From contig JAFVEW010000045.1 of NCBI GenBank assembly GCA_017475805.1, forward strand, positions 1 through 5,229: DNA of 5,229 nt, written 5' to 3'. Under the pieces are notes generated by a model, which worked only from the letters and a program-made list of their open reading frames with translations, had not been told where the DNA came from and ran no database searches. A program made the position numbers and the translations under genes. The DNA comes from Synergistaceae bacterium (lineage in GTDB: Bacteria > Synergistota > Synergistia > Synergistales > Aminobacteriaceae). This document shows, one piece after another, positions 1-5,229 of the stretch (its first letter is position 1; each line of letters starts with the position of its first letter).

Positions 1-737
1 ACTGCCTCGCCTTTCGCAAGGTCTGCAGTATTTTGGAACAACTGAACGCCTGGCGACTTCATCCAGTCTTCAACGTGTTCATTGTTCATAAAAGCGTCTC
101 CGGCTCTGCCGCCCATAATAATTAAATCTGGAGCGAGCTGGTTATTTTGCGCTTTGAAAGTTTTAGCTAATTGTCTTAGCTGATGTACGGGATTTCCCGT
201 TTTGTCCCAAGCGTCTGAAGCTGTGAAAGTCGTGGCCGCAGGAAGTTTGTAATCGAAATTGAAAGAACGTCCTTCATCGCTTATATAATCGATTTTTCCG
301 TTCAACGCCTGTGCAAAAAACCATTCGATTCGGCGGTCGATTAATCTTTTTAATCCCGTTTGCTTCACCGCTACGAGCTGGTCGTAAGCTGTCGTTTTAT
401 CGCCTTTGCTCATATTAATCGGATTTTGTGAGGCTGTGCGGATTCTGTTAATTTCGCTGGCTGTGATTCTGTCCCGTAAATAAATTTGAGGCGGGACTAT
501 TGAATGTCTTTTGCGTTTTCTCGAAATATTAACCTGATTCGGCGGGTCATTCGGAAAACCTACAGGAGCGAGATTATAAGTTCCTTCTTCGACTTCAAAA
601 ACGCAGACGTCATCAAGCATTAATTCTTTGCGTTTACCGAGACGGCTTTTTAAGACAAAAGGCTCGTCAGTTTTTATAAGATTGACGGCCTCTGTTAAAG
701 TAAGCGGGCTAAAATTCTGCAAAATTTCTTCAATCAT
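1..737 (-). CDS. Major capsid protein, lambda gpE-like (partial, 3' end outside window)
   Basis: This gene encodes the protein predicted to form the phage head shell. I translated it by hand from the ATG at 737; 245 residues are visible before the left window edge, roughly 70% of the 341 residues of lambda gpE, so the C-terminus is missing. The N-terminus (MIEEILQNFSP) is followed by a segment near residues 65-100 with SIVPPQIYLRDRITASEIN, then a helical stretch ending in DRRIEWFFAQALNGKI and a later LAPDLIIMGGRAGDAF strand. This pattern matches the Phage_cap_E family (HK97 fold) as I know it. An ATG two codons' length upstream is out of frame and stops at once, so 737 is the start; an AAAGGTAGG stretch upstream serves as ribosome binding site. 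It follows the interrupted decoration-like gene by 10 nt, and this D-then-E order is that of lambda. The family call is from pattern memory, not a search. Confidence 0.9.
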   Translation of the reverse strand, partial: MIEEILQNFSPLTLTEAVNLIKTDEPFVLKSRLGKRKELMLDDVCVFEVEEGTYNLAPVGFPNDPPNQVNISRKRKRHSIVPPQIYLRDRITASEINRIRTASQNPINMSKGDKTTAYDQLVAVKQTGLKRLIDRRIEWFFAQALNGKIDYISDEGRSFNFDYKLPAATTFTASDAWDKTGNPVHQLRQLAKTFKAQNNQLAPDLIIMGGRAGDAFMNNEHVEDWMKSPGVQLFQNTADLAKGEA

Positions 738-747
738 TGTTCATTAC

Positions 748-1161
748 CTACCTTTGTTTTACATCAATAAGCTGAAAGCCCCACGCTTCAAGCTGAGTGT
801 TAAGATTAATTTTCTGATTATCAGAAAGTCCTGAAAAAGCCGTGTCGCCAATAAATAATTTATTGCTGTCGACTTGTCCTTGAATACCGATTAAAGCTGT
901 TCCTTCGGCTTTTTTATCCGCGACAATTCCGAGCCGTACGCCCGGCAAATTAGCTGTGGCCGTGATAATGTCATCTGCGGTTATCGGAGATTAAACGCCT
1001 GTCATACCGTTTTCTTTTACGATTAAACCTTTCTTTACTTCTCCTGAAACTTTGACAACCTTAAACCACGTTGATTCATAAAAACCTCGCCAAACACTAC
1101 CTTCAGCAACACGATACTGTTCGCTGACTTCAACACCTGGAAGTTTTTCATTTCCGTACAT
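748..1161 (-). pseudogene. Head decoration-like protein interrupted by an in-frame TAA
   Basis: The start is an ATG at 1161 preceded by AAGGAG with 9-nt spacing. The frame reads 56 codons (MYGNEKLPGVEVSEQY to KENGMTGV), meets TAA at 991-993, then continues in the same frame for 80 more sense codons to a TAG at 748-750. The downstream half begins SPITADDIITATANLPG and contains GIQGQVDSNKLFIGDTAFSG. Without the stop it would be a 137-residue protein, a little longer than lambda gpD (110 residues), placed exactly where a decoration protein is expected, between protease/scaffold and capsid genes. No frameshift is needed to join the halves. The downstream half has only a TTG at 948 as a possible restart, without a Shine-Dalgarno sequence. 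A nonsense mutation or sequencing error best explains this; a true split gene or readthrough is less likely. The decoration role is inferred from position and size. Confidence 0.7.
991..1161 (-). CDS. N-terminal fragment of the decoration-like protein (56 aa)
   Basis: This is the part of the interrupted gene that should actually be translated. It has a good ribosome binding site (AAGGAG, 9 nt before the ATG), lies 17 nt after the protease/scaffold stop, and ends at the TAA at 991-993. The product is a 56-residue polypeptide with several beta-like stretches (GSVWRGFYES, WFKVVKVSGEV). It has no membrane segment or signal peptide. Whether it is stable or useful alone is unknown; it is probably only a truncated product of the full-length gene. 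Confidence 0.5.
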   Translation of the reverse strand: MYGNEKLPGVEVSEQYRVAEGSVWRGFYESTWFKVVKVSGEVKKGLIVKENGMTGV

Positions 1162-1178
1162 AATTAATCACTCCTTAA

Positions 1179-1649
1179 TTAATTTAAACTAGCCGCGATA
1201 GCTTTCGCGTGTTCGCGTTCTTTTTCAATATCAGACAACTCAACAGCAGGAGCGTCTGTTCCGCCGATTTGAGTCATCGGCATTTTCGGAAGGCCTTCAA
1301 ATAATTCATCAAAGAATTTCAACGAAGGCACATCATCTTTTGCGTCATCGCTTAATTTCATAACTCTCGAAGTTTCGGCGAGTAAAACGGGCTTAATTTT
1401 CTCGATAACGACAGGCGGAATTCCTGCAGCTGTCCACTTATCGGCAAACGCTTTAACTTCTGCTTCGTTTTTAGCGTCTTCAGCTCGCTTGCGGTCTTCT
1501 AAAAGAGCTTTATTTTGAGCTTCGAGCTGTTCAATTTTTTTAGCCTGCTCCTCTAAAAGTTTTGATTTTTCGTCTGCTTCTTCTTGAACGCCTTTTAATT
1601 GAGCTTTTGCGTCACTCAAATCAAGACGTAAATTTTCAACTTCGGTCAT
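1179..1649 (-). CDS. Nested scaffold protein from an internal in-frame start
   Basis: An ATG at 1649 (codon 163 of the protease gene) is in frame and preceded by GAGGAGGA, giving AGGAGG at 1663-1658 with 8-nt spacing. This is as strong as any ribosome binding site in the window. Translation from here gives 156 residues starting MTEVENLRLDL, which is the coiled-coil scaffold part without the protease domain. The same design is established in phage Mu (Z inside I) and lambda (Nu3 inside C), where the short product is made in excess as the scaffold core of the prohead. Here the inference rests on the placement of the site exactly at the domain boundary, just after the low-complexity linker FPEEDIE. 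Confidence 0.75.
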   Translation of the reverse strand: MTEVENLRLDLSDAKAQLKGVQEEADEKSKLLEEQAKKIEQLEAQNKALLEDRKRAEDAKNEAEVKAFADKWTAAGIPPVVIEKIKPVLLAETSRVMKLSDDAKDDVPSLKFFDELFEGLPKMPMTQIGGTDAPAVELSDIEKEREHAKAIAASLN

Positions 1650-2135
1650 TTCTATATCCTCCTCTGGGAATAAATCTAAAGTAACGTCAGCAAGTTTTAA
1701 AGGCTGAACAAAAAGATTAGCAGGCTGATTCACAAGTGCCGCGCCCAAAAGGACGGGACCGACATTTTCGCCTGTTTCCTTATTTATGTAGTTGTCTTCA
1801 AATTCTGCTGACATATAACGATATTGTTTGTCATTAATATTTTTTGCAGTTTCGGCGTCAACAAGTATAGTAATTTCAAGTCCGCTGTCTTTCGCTTCAA
1901 CTGCGATAACCTTGCCTGGTGATTTTGCGCCGTCATTATGGCCGAGCTTCACAGGAACTTCATAAGCCGGGAATTTTCCGAAATTATCAGCCATTTTTTT
2001 AATTTTTTCGGAACTGATATTAATTTCGCCGTAACGCTTGTCATAAAAACGACCGACAGGCAAAAGGTTATAAATAAATTTTGTCTCCTCATTGCCGACT
2101 GCAACAGGAGAACCGTTATCAACTAACACAATCAT
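1179..2135 (-). CDS. Head maturation protease with C-terminal scaffold, Mu gpI-like
   Basis: This 318-residue protein is predicted to be the prohead protease fused to its scaffold. Residues about 20-150 look like the Mu-type I-protein domain: LPVGRF, then VPVKLGHNDG with a candidate catalytic His66, RYMSAEF with a candidate Ser109, and GAALVNQPANL near 131-141. The catalytic assignment is inferred from the His...Ser arrangement of HK97-like assembly proteases. Residues about 165-225 are a charged Glu/Lys/Ala-rich coiled coil typical of scaffolds, followed by a tail ending in AIAASLN. The start at 2135 has AGGAGG 9 nt upstream and overlaps the stop of the preceding putative nuclease gene in an ATGA arrangement, suggesting coupled translation. 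A second strong in-frame start inside the gene, at codon 163, probably gives the scaffold alone. The protease presumably degrades the scaffold during head maturation. Confidence 0.85.
   Translation of the reverse strand: MIVLVDNGSPVAVGNEETKFIYNLLPVGRFYDKRYGEINISSEKIKKMADNFGKFPAYEVPVKLGHNDGAKSPGKVIAVEAKDSGLEITILVDAETAKNINDKQYRYMSAEFEDNYINKETGENVGPVLLGAALVNQPANLFVQPLKLADVTLDLFPEEDIEMTEVENLRLDLSDAKAQLKGVQEEADEKSKLLEEQAKKIEQLEAQNKALLEDRKRAEDAKNEAEVKAFADKWTAAGIPPVVIEKIKPVLLAETSRVMKLSDDAKDDVPSLKFFDELFEGLPKMPMTQIGGTDAPAVELSDIEKEREHAKAIAASLN
1649..1664 (-). promoter_or_regulatory. Internal ribosome binding site for scaffold
   Basis: GAGGAGGATATAGAA precedes the ATG at 1649 on the minus strand. The match to the anti-Shine-Dalgarno sequence is six consecutive bases with a spacing of 8 nt, which is near optimal. 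It lies inside the protease coding sequence, where the encoded residues (EEDIE) impose little constraint, so the site looks selected for initiation. Confidence 0.75.
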
Positions 2136-2569
2136 TGCGTCTCACCTCCTTTCGAGAGTAAAAAATCTATGTATCTGTCGTGAACTTTGACACCTCTTAA
2201 GTCGTGCAGAAATTTCACATAATCGTGTTCGCTTAATTCCGCACGGTTTACAAAAAATTTTTCAGCGTAATGATTCAGCGGGTCAACGATAAATTTTGAA
2301 AAATCCGAAGCGTAATAAACGCAATAAACCGGGAGCGAGGCTTTGTTTCCTAAATTAATTAAAGCCTGAAAATTCGGCTTTGAATAATTTTGAAAAGGAA
2401 CATTCTCATTTTTGTATTCAATTAAACCTACAGGCTCGCCGCGATAATATTCATCAAGCCGAAACGGCAAATAATCTAAATCAACAGCCGTGCAGTCATC
2501 GCCGTAAAGTCTGTGGCGTTTAGAAAATTCTAAATCACGCCAGCCCGTTCTTTCTGGAGTTACTGACAT
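2132..2569 (-). CDS. Putative PD-(D/E)XK-like phage nuclease or hypothetical protein
   Basis: This 145-residue soluble protein resembles a conserved phage family that I recognise by its opening ERTGWRD, the basic/aromatic RHRLYGDDCTAVDLD segment and the IEYK motif, but cannot name with certainty. D30 or D32 in AVDLDYLPF followed by E51-Y-K53 about 20 residues later fits the D...ExK core of PD-(D/E)XK enzymes, and a beta strand (LPVYCVYYASDF) follows as in that fold. The ATG at 2569 was chosen because AAGGAAG lies 9 nt upstream and the conserved region starts right after it; the longer frame from 2608 begins with TTG and has no ribosome binding site. It overlaps the end of the methyltransferase gene by 35 nt and the protease start by 4 nt (ATGA), so it is embedded in the late operon. 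A role in processing or degrading DNA is an inference only. Confidence 0.65.
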   Translation of the reverse strand: MSVTPERTGWRDLEFSKRHRLYGDDCTAVDLDYLPFRLDEYYRGEPVGLIEYKNENVPFQNYSKPNFQALINLGNKASLPVYCVYYASDFSKFIVDPLNHYAEKFFVNRAELSEHDYVKFLHDLRGVKVHDRYIDFLLSKGGETQ

Positions 2570-3785
2570 CTGAATACACTTCCTTAATTCGTTTAAGCGA
2601 AATATCAATGTTTAACGGTTTTATGTCAGTGCCGATAAATTTTCGTCCCATACTTACAGCTGCCGCGCCAGTTGTGCCGCCGCCTAAAAACGGGTCAAGA
2701 ATTAAATCGCCGGGATTAGTAAAGCGTTCAATAATATCAGCCATTCCGCCGATAGATTGTCCCCACTCGTGAAAACGTTTATCACTTTCGGGACTTTTCA
2801 GAATATCACCTATATAATCGCCTTTATATTCGCCTTTGACGTACCACAAAACGGGCTTCCAAAAAGTATTGACGCGCTTTTGGTAAAGCAAAGGCGAGCC
2901 GCCACCGGGTGTTAAATAGGGCAAAATCCAATAATACGACATATTTTCGCTTAAACGAGTAACAACTTCAGGCATATAACTTTGGCCTATCATTGCAATT
3001 AACGAACCGCCGGGCTTCAAAACTCTAGCCGCCAGCCGTGATAAATCGCTGTAAAGCGGCAAATATTCTCTAGGATAGGGCGGGTCAGTTACGATAAAAT
3101 CAACACTTTCATCTTCAAGTTCTTTCAGGCCGTCTCGAATATCAGCAACGAATAATCTGCAAACATCATCAGGCATTTCGTCAGTCAATTCGTAAGATTT
3201 TCGCTCCGCTTTGGCTTCACTTAAAACTTTTTGCTTAGCTACTAACGCGCTTGTCCCGTCTTCCTGCATTTTTTCTATAACTTCGGGATTCGAGAGTGCT
3301 TTTTCTTCTTTTTTCGTTGGATTAAAAACACTCACAGGCTTGCGTGGATATTGCTTGCCGTCTGAACCGACAGTTTTATCTACTTGCGGAATTTCCGCAC
3401 CTGCTTCAAGTTCTTTTCGTTGTGCGCCAATAGTTTTATCACTAACGCCCAAATCTTTTGCAATTTGCCTGTCTGATTTTTCGGGTGTTTCTTTCAGTTG
3501 AGCCTGAATTAATCCGCGTTTTTGTTCGCTTGTTAAGTGTCGCCGTGCAATATTTAATTTTCTTGCGTGAGTTAATTTTTCTGCTTCACTCATTCCTGCG
3601 CGGATAACTTTCGGATAATCTTTAATTCCTAGCTCTTTACAAATTTGAAGTCTGTGGTAACCGTCAAGGACATTACCTAATTCGTCAAACTCGATAGGAA
3701 CCATTACACCGCGCTGTTCAATGTCAGCTTTTAATTCTGCGTATTCTTCAGCAGATAAATTCGGCATTACTTGATAATCAGCCAT
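2535..3785 (-). CDS. ParB-like/HTH domain fused to a DNA methyltransferase
   Basis: This is a 416-residue fusion. Residues 1-75 form a ParB/sulfiredoxin-like domain with the DGYHR motif at 41-45. About 102-124 is a helix-turn-helix (SDRQIAKDLGVSDKTIG). After a charged linker (about 155-205), the methyltransferase domain carries motif IV TDPPYP at 233-238 before the AdoMet-binding motif I DPFLGGGTTG at 364-373. This order marks a beta-class amino-methyltransferase, and DPPY favours N6-adenine over N4-cytosine, though not conclusively. The likely reaction is methyl transfer from AdoMet to phage DNA, protecting it from host restriction, or acting as an orphan regulator. There is no obvious specificity domain beyond the insert between the motifs and no partner restriction endonuclease, unless the overlapping putative nuclease gene serves as one. 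I chose the ATG at 3785; an in-frame GTG at 3800 is possible. The frame upstream of that runs through a terminator and a tRNA-like sequence and is not coding. Confidence 0.85.
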   Translation of the reverse strand: MADYQVMPNLSAEEYAELKADIEQRGVMVPIEFDELGNVLDGYHRLQICKELGIKDYPKVIRAGMSEAEKLTHARKLNIARRHLTSEQKRGLIQAQLKETPEKSDRQIAKDLGVSDKTIGAQRKELEAGAEIPQVDKTVGSDGKQYPRKPVSVFNPTKKEEKALSNPEVIEKMQEDGTSALVAKQKVLSEAKAERKSYELTDEMPDDVCRLFVADIRDGLKELEDESVDFIVTDPPYPREYLPLYSDLSRLAARVLKPGGSLIAMIGQSYMPEVVTRLSENMSYYWILPYLTPGGGSPLLYQKRVNTFWKPVLWYVKGEYKGDYIGDILKSPESDKRFHEWGQSIGGMADIIERFTNPGDLILDPFLGGGTTGAAAVSMGRKFIGTDIKPLNIDISLKRIKEVYSDVSNSRKNGLA

Positions 3786-3814
3786 TTTCTTTACTCTCAC
3801 TTTCTTTACTCTCA
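3786..3814 (-). repeat. Tandem 14-nt repeat duplicating the ribosome binding site
   Basis: TGAGAGTAAAGAAA occurs twice with a 15-nt period (3799-3786 and 3814-3801 on the minus strand). Each copy is a GAGAG Shine-Dalgarno-like sequence followed by about 8 nt and a start codon: ATG at 3785 after the inner copy and GTG at 3800 after the outer copy. Both starts are in frame with the methyltransferase gene and differ by five residues (MRVKK). Replication slippage could have created this. Confidence 0.75.
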
Positions 3815-3820
3815 AAATAT

Positions 3821-3855
3821 AAAAAACAGCACGTGAGAGTAATAGCCGTGCTGCT
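3821..3855 (-). terminator. Rho-independent terminator before the methyltransferase gene
   Basis: On the minus strand CAGCACG (3853-3847) pairs with CGTGCTG (3833-3827) around a 13-nt loop, and six T residues follow at once (3826-3821). A/T and G/T pairs can extend the stem by two at the cost of the first two Ts. It lies 6 nt after the tRNA-like sequence and only about 36 nt before the methyltransferase start. Transcripts entering the late operon from upstream must therefore pass it. Confidence 0.7.
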
Positions 3856-3861
3856 AATTTT

Positions 3862-3923
3862 TGCCGATGGTCAGACTTGAACTGACATCTTTCGCGATTC
3901 GCTCTGCCTTGAGCTACACCGAC
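3862..3923 (-). tRNA. tRNA-like sequence lacking an anticodon arm (degenerate tRNA)
   Basis: On the minus strand GTCGGTG (3923-3917) pairs over seven positions with CATCGGC (3869-3863), including two G-T wobbles, and leaves a discriminator A at 3862. Then come the canonical TA at positions 8-9, a D arm (GCTC, loop AAGGCA, GAGC) and a T arm with five Watson-Crick pairs (GTCAG/CTGAC) around the loop TTCAAGT. Between the D and T arms only about 14 nt remain (GAATCGCGAAAGAT), whereas an anticodon arm plus variable loop needs about 21-22. No anticodon can be assigned and no CCA is encoded. The element is 62 nt instead of about 73-76. A tRNA gene that lost about 8-10 nt is the simplest reading; a functional tRNA-shaped RNA is the alternative. 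It is not a normal decoding tRNA. Confidence 0.65.
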
Positions 3924-3927
3924 ATAT

Positions 3928-3959
3928 AAAAAAACAGCCTGCAAATAAACAAGCTGGCT
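3928..3959 (-). terminator. Rho-independent terminator after the antirepressor gene
   Basis: On the minus strand AGCCAGC (3959-3953) pairs with GCAGGCT (3942-3936) with one central A-A mismatch, a 10-nt AT-rich loop, then G and seven T residues (3934-3928). It lies about 35 nt after the antirepressor stop codon and would end the regulatory transcript. The T tract stops 4 nt before the 5' end of the tRNA-like sequence, leaving no separate space for a promoter. The mismatch makes it weaker than an ideal terminator. Confidence 0.6.
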
Positions 3960-3993
3960 TAAATTAAAAAATCATTACAGGTTTTATTTGTTT

Positions 3994-4686
3994 TTATGCG
4001 CTAAGTGCTAATCTTTCTGTGATAAAATCCTTGACTTGCCCGTAATCAAAGCCAATATCAAGAAGACTGCTTGCTAATTTTTCCATTTTGCTGACTTTGA
4101 TTAAATCTTCAGCTGAAAGATAATCTCGAATGTTGTCTTTCTTGTCAATTCCGAGCTTTTCTCGAAGCTGTTTTGAATTCATTCCGAATACTGTTTTATA
4201 AACTAAATCAGTATAAACAGAATAGCCGTGTCCTTTCATTCGCTCATTTTCGCCGGATTCTAAAATCACGTCAGTTAGAGTGCGCCTCATTGCGATACTT
4301 TTCGCACGTTCAAGCAAAAATTTCTGGTGTTCTTTAGCGACACGAACTAACGCTTTCTCGCACATCAAAAAATAAATACGCGCCTGCTCGCCGCGTTCCG
4401 AATGTGTACTCATTGCCAGCTTCTTTGCGAATGAGGCCGAGAGTTTATAATCTGTTGCGAAATTTCCGCGACCTTGCTTTTCACTCGCCTTTATTGGAGA
4501 ATAATCAACGCCATTTTCAGCAAAAAGATTTTCAAGAATGTTAGAATTTATCCATCTTGCGTAATGTGTTTCGTCAAGCTCAAGCCACTTATAGAGCTTC
4601 TTGGCCGTTGTGAATCCTTCTTTGTCAACTTCAAGCTCAATTTCAATCGGTGTTCTTTTTTCAATTACAACGTCTAAATTTTCCAT
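3994..4686 (-). CDS. AntA/AntB-family phage antirepressor
   Basis: This 230-residue protein has two recognisable parts. Residues about 25-112 match the AntA/AntB antirepressor domain: FTTAKKLYKWLELDETHYARW, a basic glycine stretch (KQGRGNFATDYKLS), and the signature AKKLAMSTHSERGEQAR near 87-103. A helical linker follows. Residues about 157-225 form the C-terminal domain often found in phage antirepressors and Rha proteins (VYKTVFGMNSKQLREKLGI, then IRDYLSAEDL). Antirepressors of this family interfere with the phage repressor, favouring lytic growth; the C-terminal domain probably mediates oligomer or partner contacts, which is inference. The ATG at 4686 has AAAGGG 8 nt upstream, and the gene starts 14 nt after the stop of the Rha-like gene, so the two are cotranscribed. 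A terminator follows. Confidence 0.85.
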   Translation of the reverse strand: MENLDVVIEKRTPIEIELEVDKEGFTTAKKLYKWLELDETHYARWINSNILENLFAENGVDYSPIKASEKQGRGNFATDYKLSASFAKKLAMSTHSERGEQARIYFLMCEKALVRVAKEHQKFLLERAKSIAMRRTLTDVILESGENERMKGHGYSVYTDLVYKTVFGMNSKQLREKLGIDKKDNIRDYLSAEDLIKVSKMEKLASSLLDIGFDYGQVKDFITERLALSA

Positions 4687-4700
4687 AATTAAATCCCTTT

Positions 4701-5229
4701 CTATTCATCGGAAGCGCACATATCTAAATCATATTCACATTGTTTTTCTCGCCACTTCGTAGCTTGATATTCAAGCATTCGTTTTCTCTGTTGAAAATCA
4801 GGCACTGCAATAACAAAACCGACATCAAAAGTCTGTAATTTATTCAGCAAATCCGCCTGTTCAATAGTAAGATACGGCCTTATAGGAGCTTCAGCAGGAA
4901 TATTCACTTGCTCTCTGAACTGTTTAGCCGTAACGCCTAAAACAATTTTATTCAGCATATCCATCTCATTGCTGAAATGATAAAATTTTGGTTCTTCGTG
5001 AACGCTTTGAATAGCCGCTGTCAGTTGCGGGTGTTGCTCTCGAAGGCATTGCAAATATTTAATTTGAGCTTCCATTTCATTAAAACGCTTGATATATGCT
5101 TCTTTGAAACGATTAGCTTTTTCACCTGTAAAACCCATTGCCAAAGCCGTAAAACCATCACGAGTCAGTACATAACAAGGCTGTTTCTTGTTTTGTTCAT
5201 TGATATAAGAGGACTGTCGAAAATTCGAC
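4701..5229 (-). CDS. Rha-family phage regulatory protein (partial, 5' end outside window)
   Basis: 175 codons plus a TAG stop are visible and the frame stays open to the right edge, so the N-terminus is missing. The first ~50 visible residues are the end of the pRha domain: NFRQSSYINEQNKKQPCY, then VLTRDGFTALAMGFTGEKAN and FKEAYIKRFNEMEAQIK, the family's most recognisable signature. The C-terminal region (LNKIVLGVTAKQFREQV, then IRPYLTIEQADLLNKLQ) is related to the C-terminal domain of the AntA protein encoded next. Rha was described in lambdoid phages as interfering with growth in hosts lacking IHF, and relatives are common near lysogeny switches, so a regulatory role is likely. The TTG at 5144 and ATG at 5138 fall in the middle of the conserved domain and are not the start. 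Confidence 0.85.
   Translation of the reverse strand, partial: SNFRQSSYINEQNKKQPCYVLTRDGFTALAMGFTGEKANRFKEAYIKRFNEMEAQIKYLQCLREQHPQLTAAIQSVHEEPKFYHFSNEMDMLNKIVLGVTAKQFREQVNIPAEAPIRPYLTIEQADLLNKLQTFDVGFVIAVPDFQQRKRMLEYQATKWREKQCEYDLDMCASDE

Noticed and set aside
628..834. Plus-strand open frame of 68 codons
   Set aside because: It lies opposite the start of the capsid gene and the decoration-like gene, has no ribosome binding site and an unconvincing composition.
991..993. Genetic code reassignment of TAA
   Set aside because: TAA ends the protease/scaffold and antirepressor genes properly, and TAG and TGA also end genes, so the standard code is in use.
1938..2126. Plus-strand open frame of 62 codons
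   Set aside because: It is antisense to the well-supported protease domain and has no recognisable features.
2570..2608. N-terminal extension of the nuclease-like protein to a TTG at 2608
   Set aside because: There is no ribosome binding site, and the overlap with the methyltransferase would grow to 74 nt; the ATG at 2569 is better supported.
3211..3501. Plus-strand open frame of 96 codons
   Set aside because: It is antisense to the ParB/HTH and linker region of the methyltransferase gene and is rich in Ser, Cys and Phe, as expected for a shadow frame.
3862..3923. Phage attachment site in a tRNA gene
   Set aside because: Attachment sites usually use the 3' half of a host tRNA at the prophage edge next to an integrase; here the element lies between phage genes, and no integrase or repeat of it is visible.
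3786..3944. N-terminal extension of the methyltransferase to a TTG at 3944
   Set aside because: The extension would translate through a terminator and the tRNA-like sequence, and its start lacks a ribosome binding site.
3917..3955. Promoter TTGTTT - 18 nt - TATATG on the minus strand
   Set aside because: Both boxes match the consensus poorly, and the expected start would fall inside the tRNA-like sequence; the T/A run is explained by the terminator.
4474..4677. Plus-strand open frame of 67 codons
   Set aside because: It is antisense to the AntA domain of the antirepressor gene and has no supporting signals.

Overview
This window is a segment of a tailed-phage genome, most likely an integrated prophage of a moderately AT-rich bacterium. 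Every gene I can support lies on the minus strand, so the biological reading direction is from position 5229 down to 1. TAA, TAG and TGA all end genes here, and most starts carry AGGAGG-like ribosome binding sites, so the standard bacterial code applies. I cannot name the host from this sequence.

In transcription order there are three blocks. (1) Regulatory block, 5229-3994: the 3' part of a Rha-family regulator, cut by the window edge, followed by an AntA/AntB-type antirepressor. Their different N-terminal domains are joined to recognisably related C-terminal domains. (2) Intergenic block, 3993-3786: an intrinsic terminator, a 62-nt tRNA-shaped sequence with acceptor, D and T arms but no room for an anticodon arm, a second intrinsic terminator, and a 14-nt direct repeat that duplicates the ribosome binding site and start of the next gene. 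(3) Late block, 3785-1: a ParB-like/HTH/DNA-methyltransferase fusion, a small PD-(D/E)XK-like putative nuclease, a Mu gpI-like head protease/scaffold with a nested internal start for scaffold alone, a small decoration-like gene interrupted by an in-frame TAA, and a lambda gpE-type major capsid protein that runs off the left edge.

The late genes are tightly packed: a 35-nt overlap, then a 4-nt ATGA overlap, then gaps of 17 and 10 nt, as in one operon. The protease, scaffold, decoration and capsid products would build the prohead. The methyltransferase and putative nuclease more likely act on DNA. Terminase and portal genes, which usually come just before the protease, are absent from the visible part.

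The items most worth checking are the tRNA-like element between two terminators, the nested scaffold start, and the stop codon inside the decoration gene.
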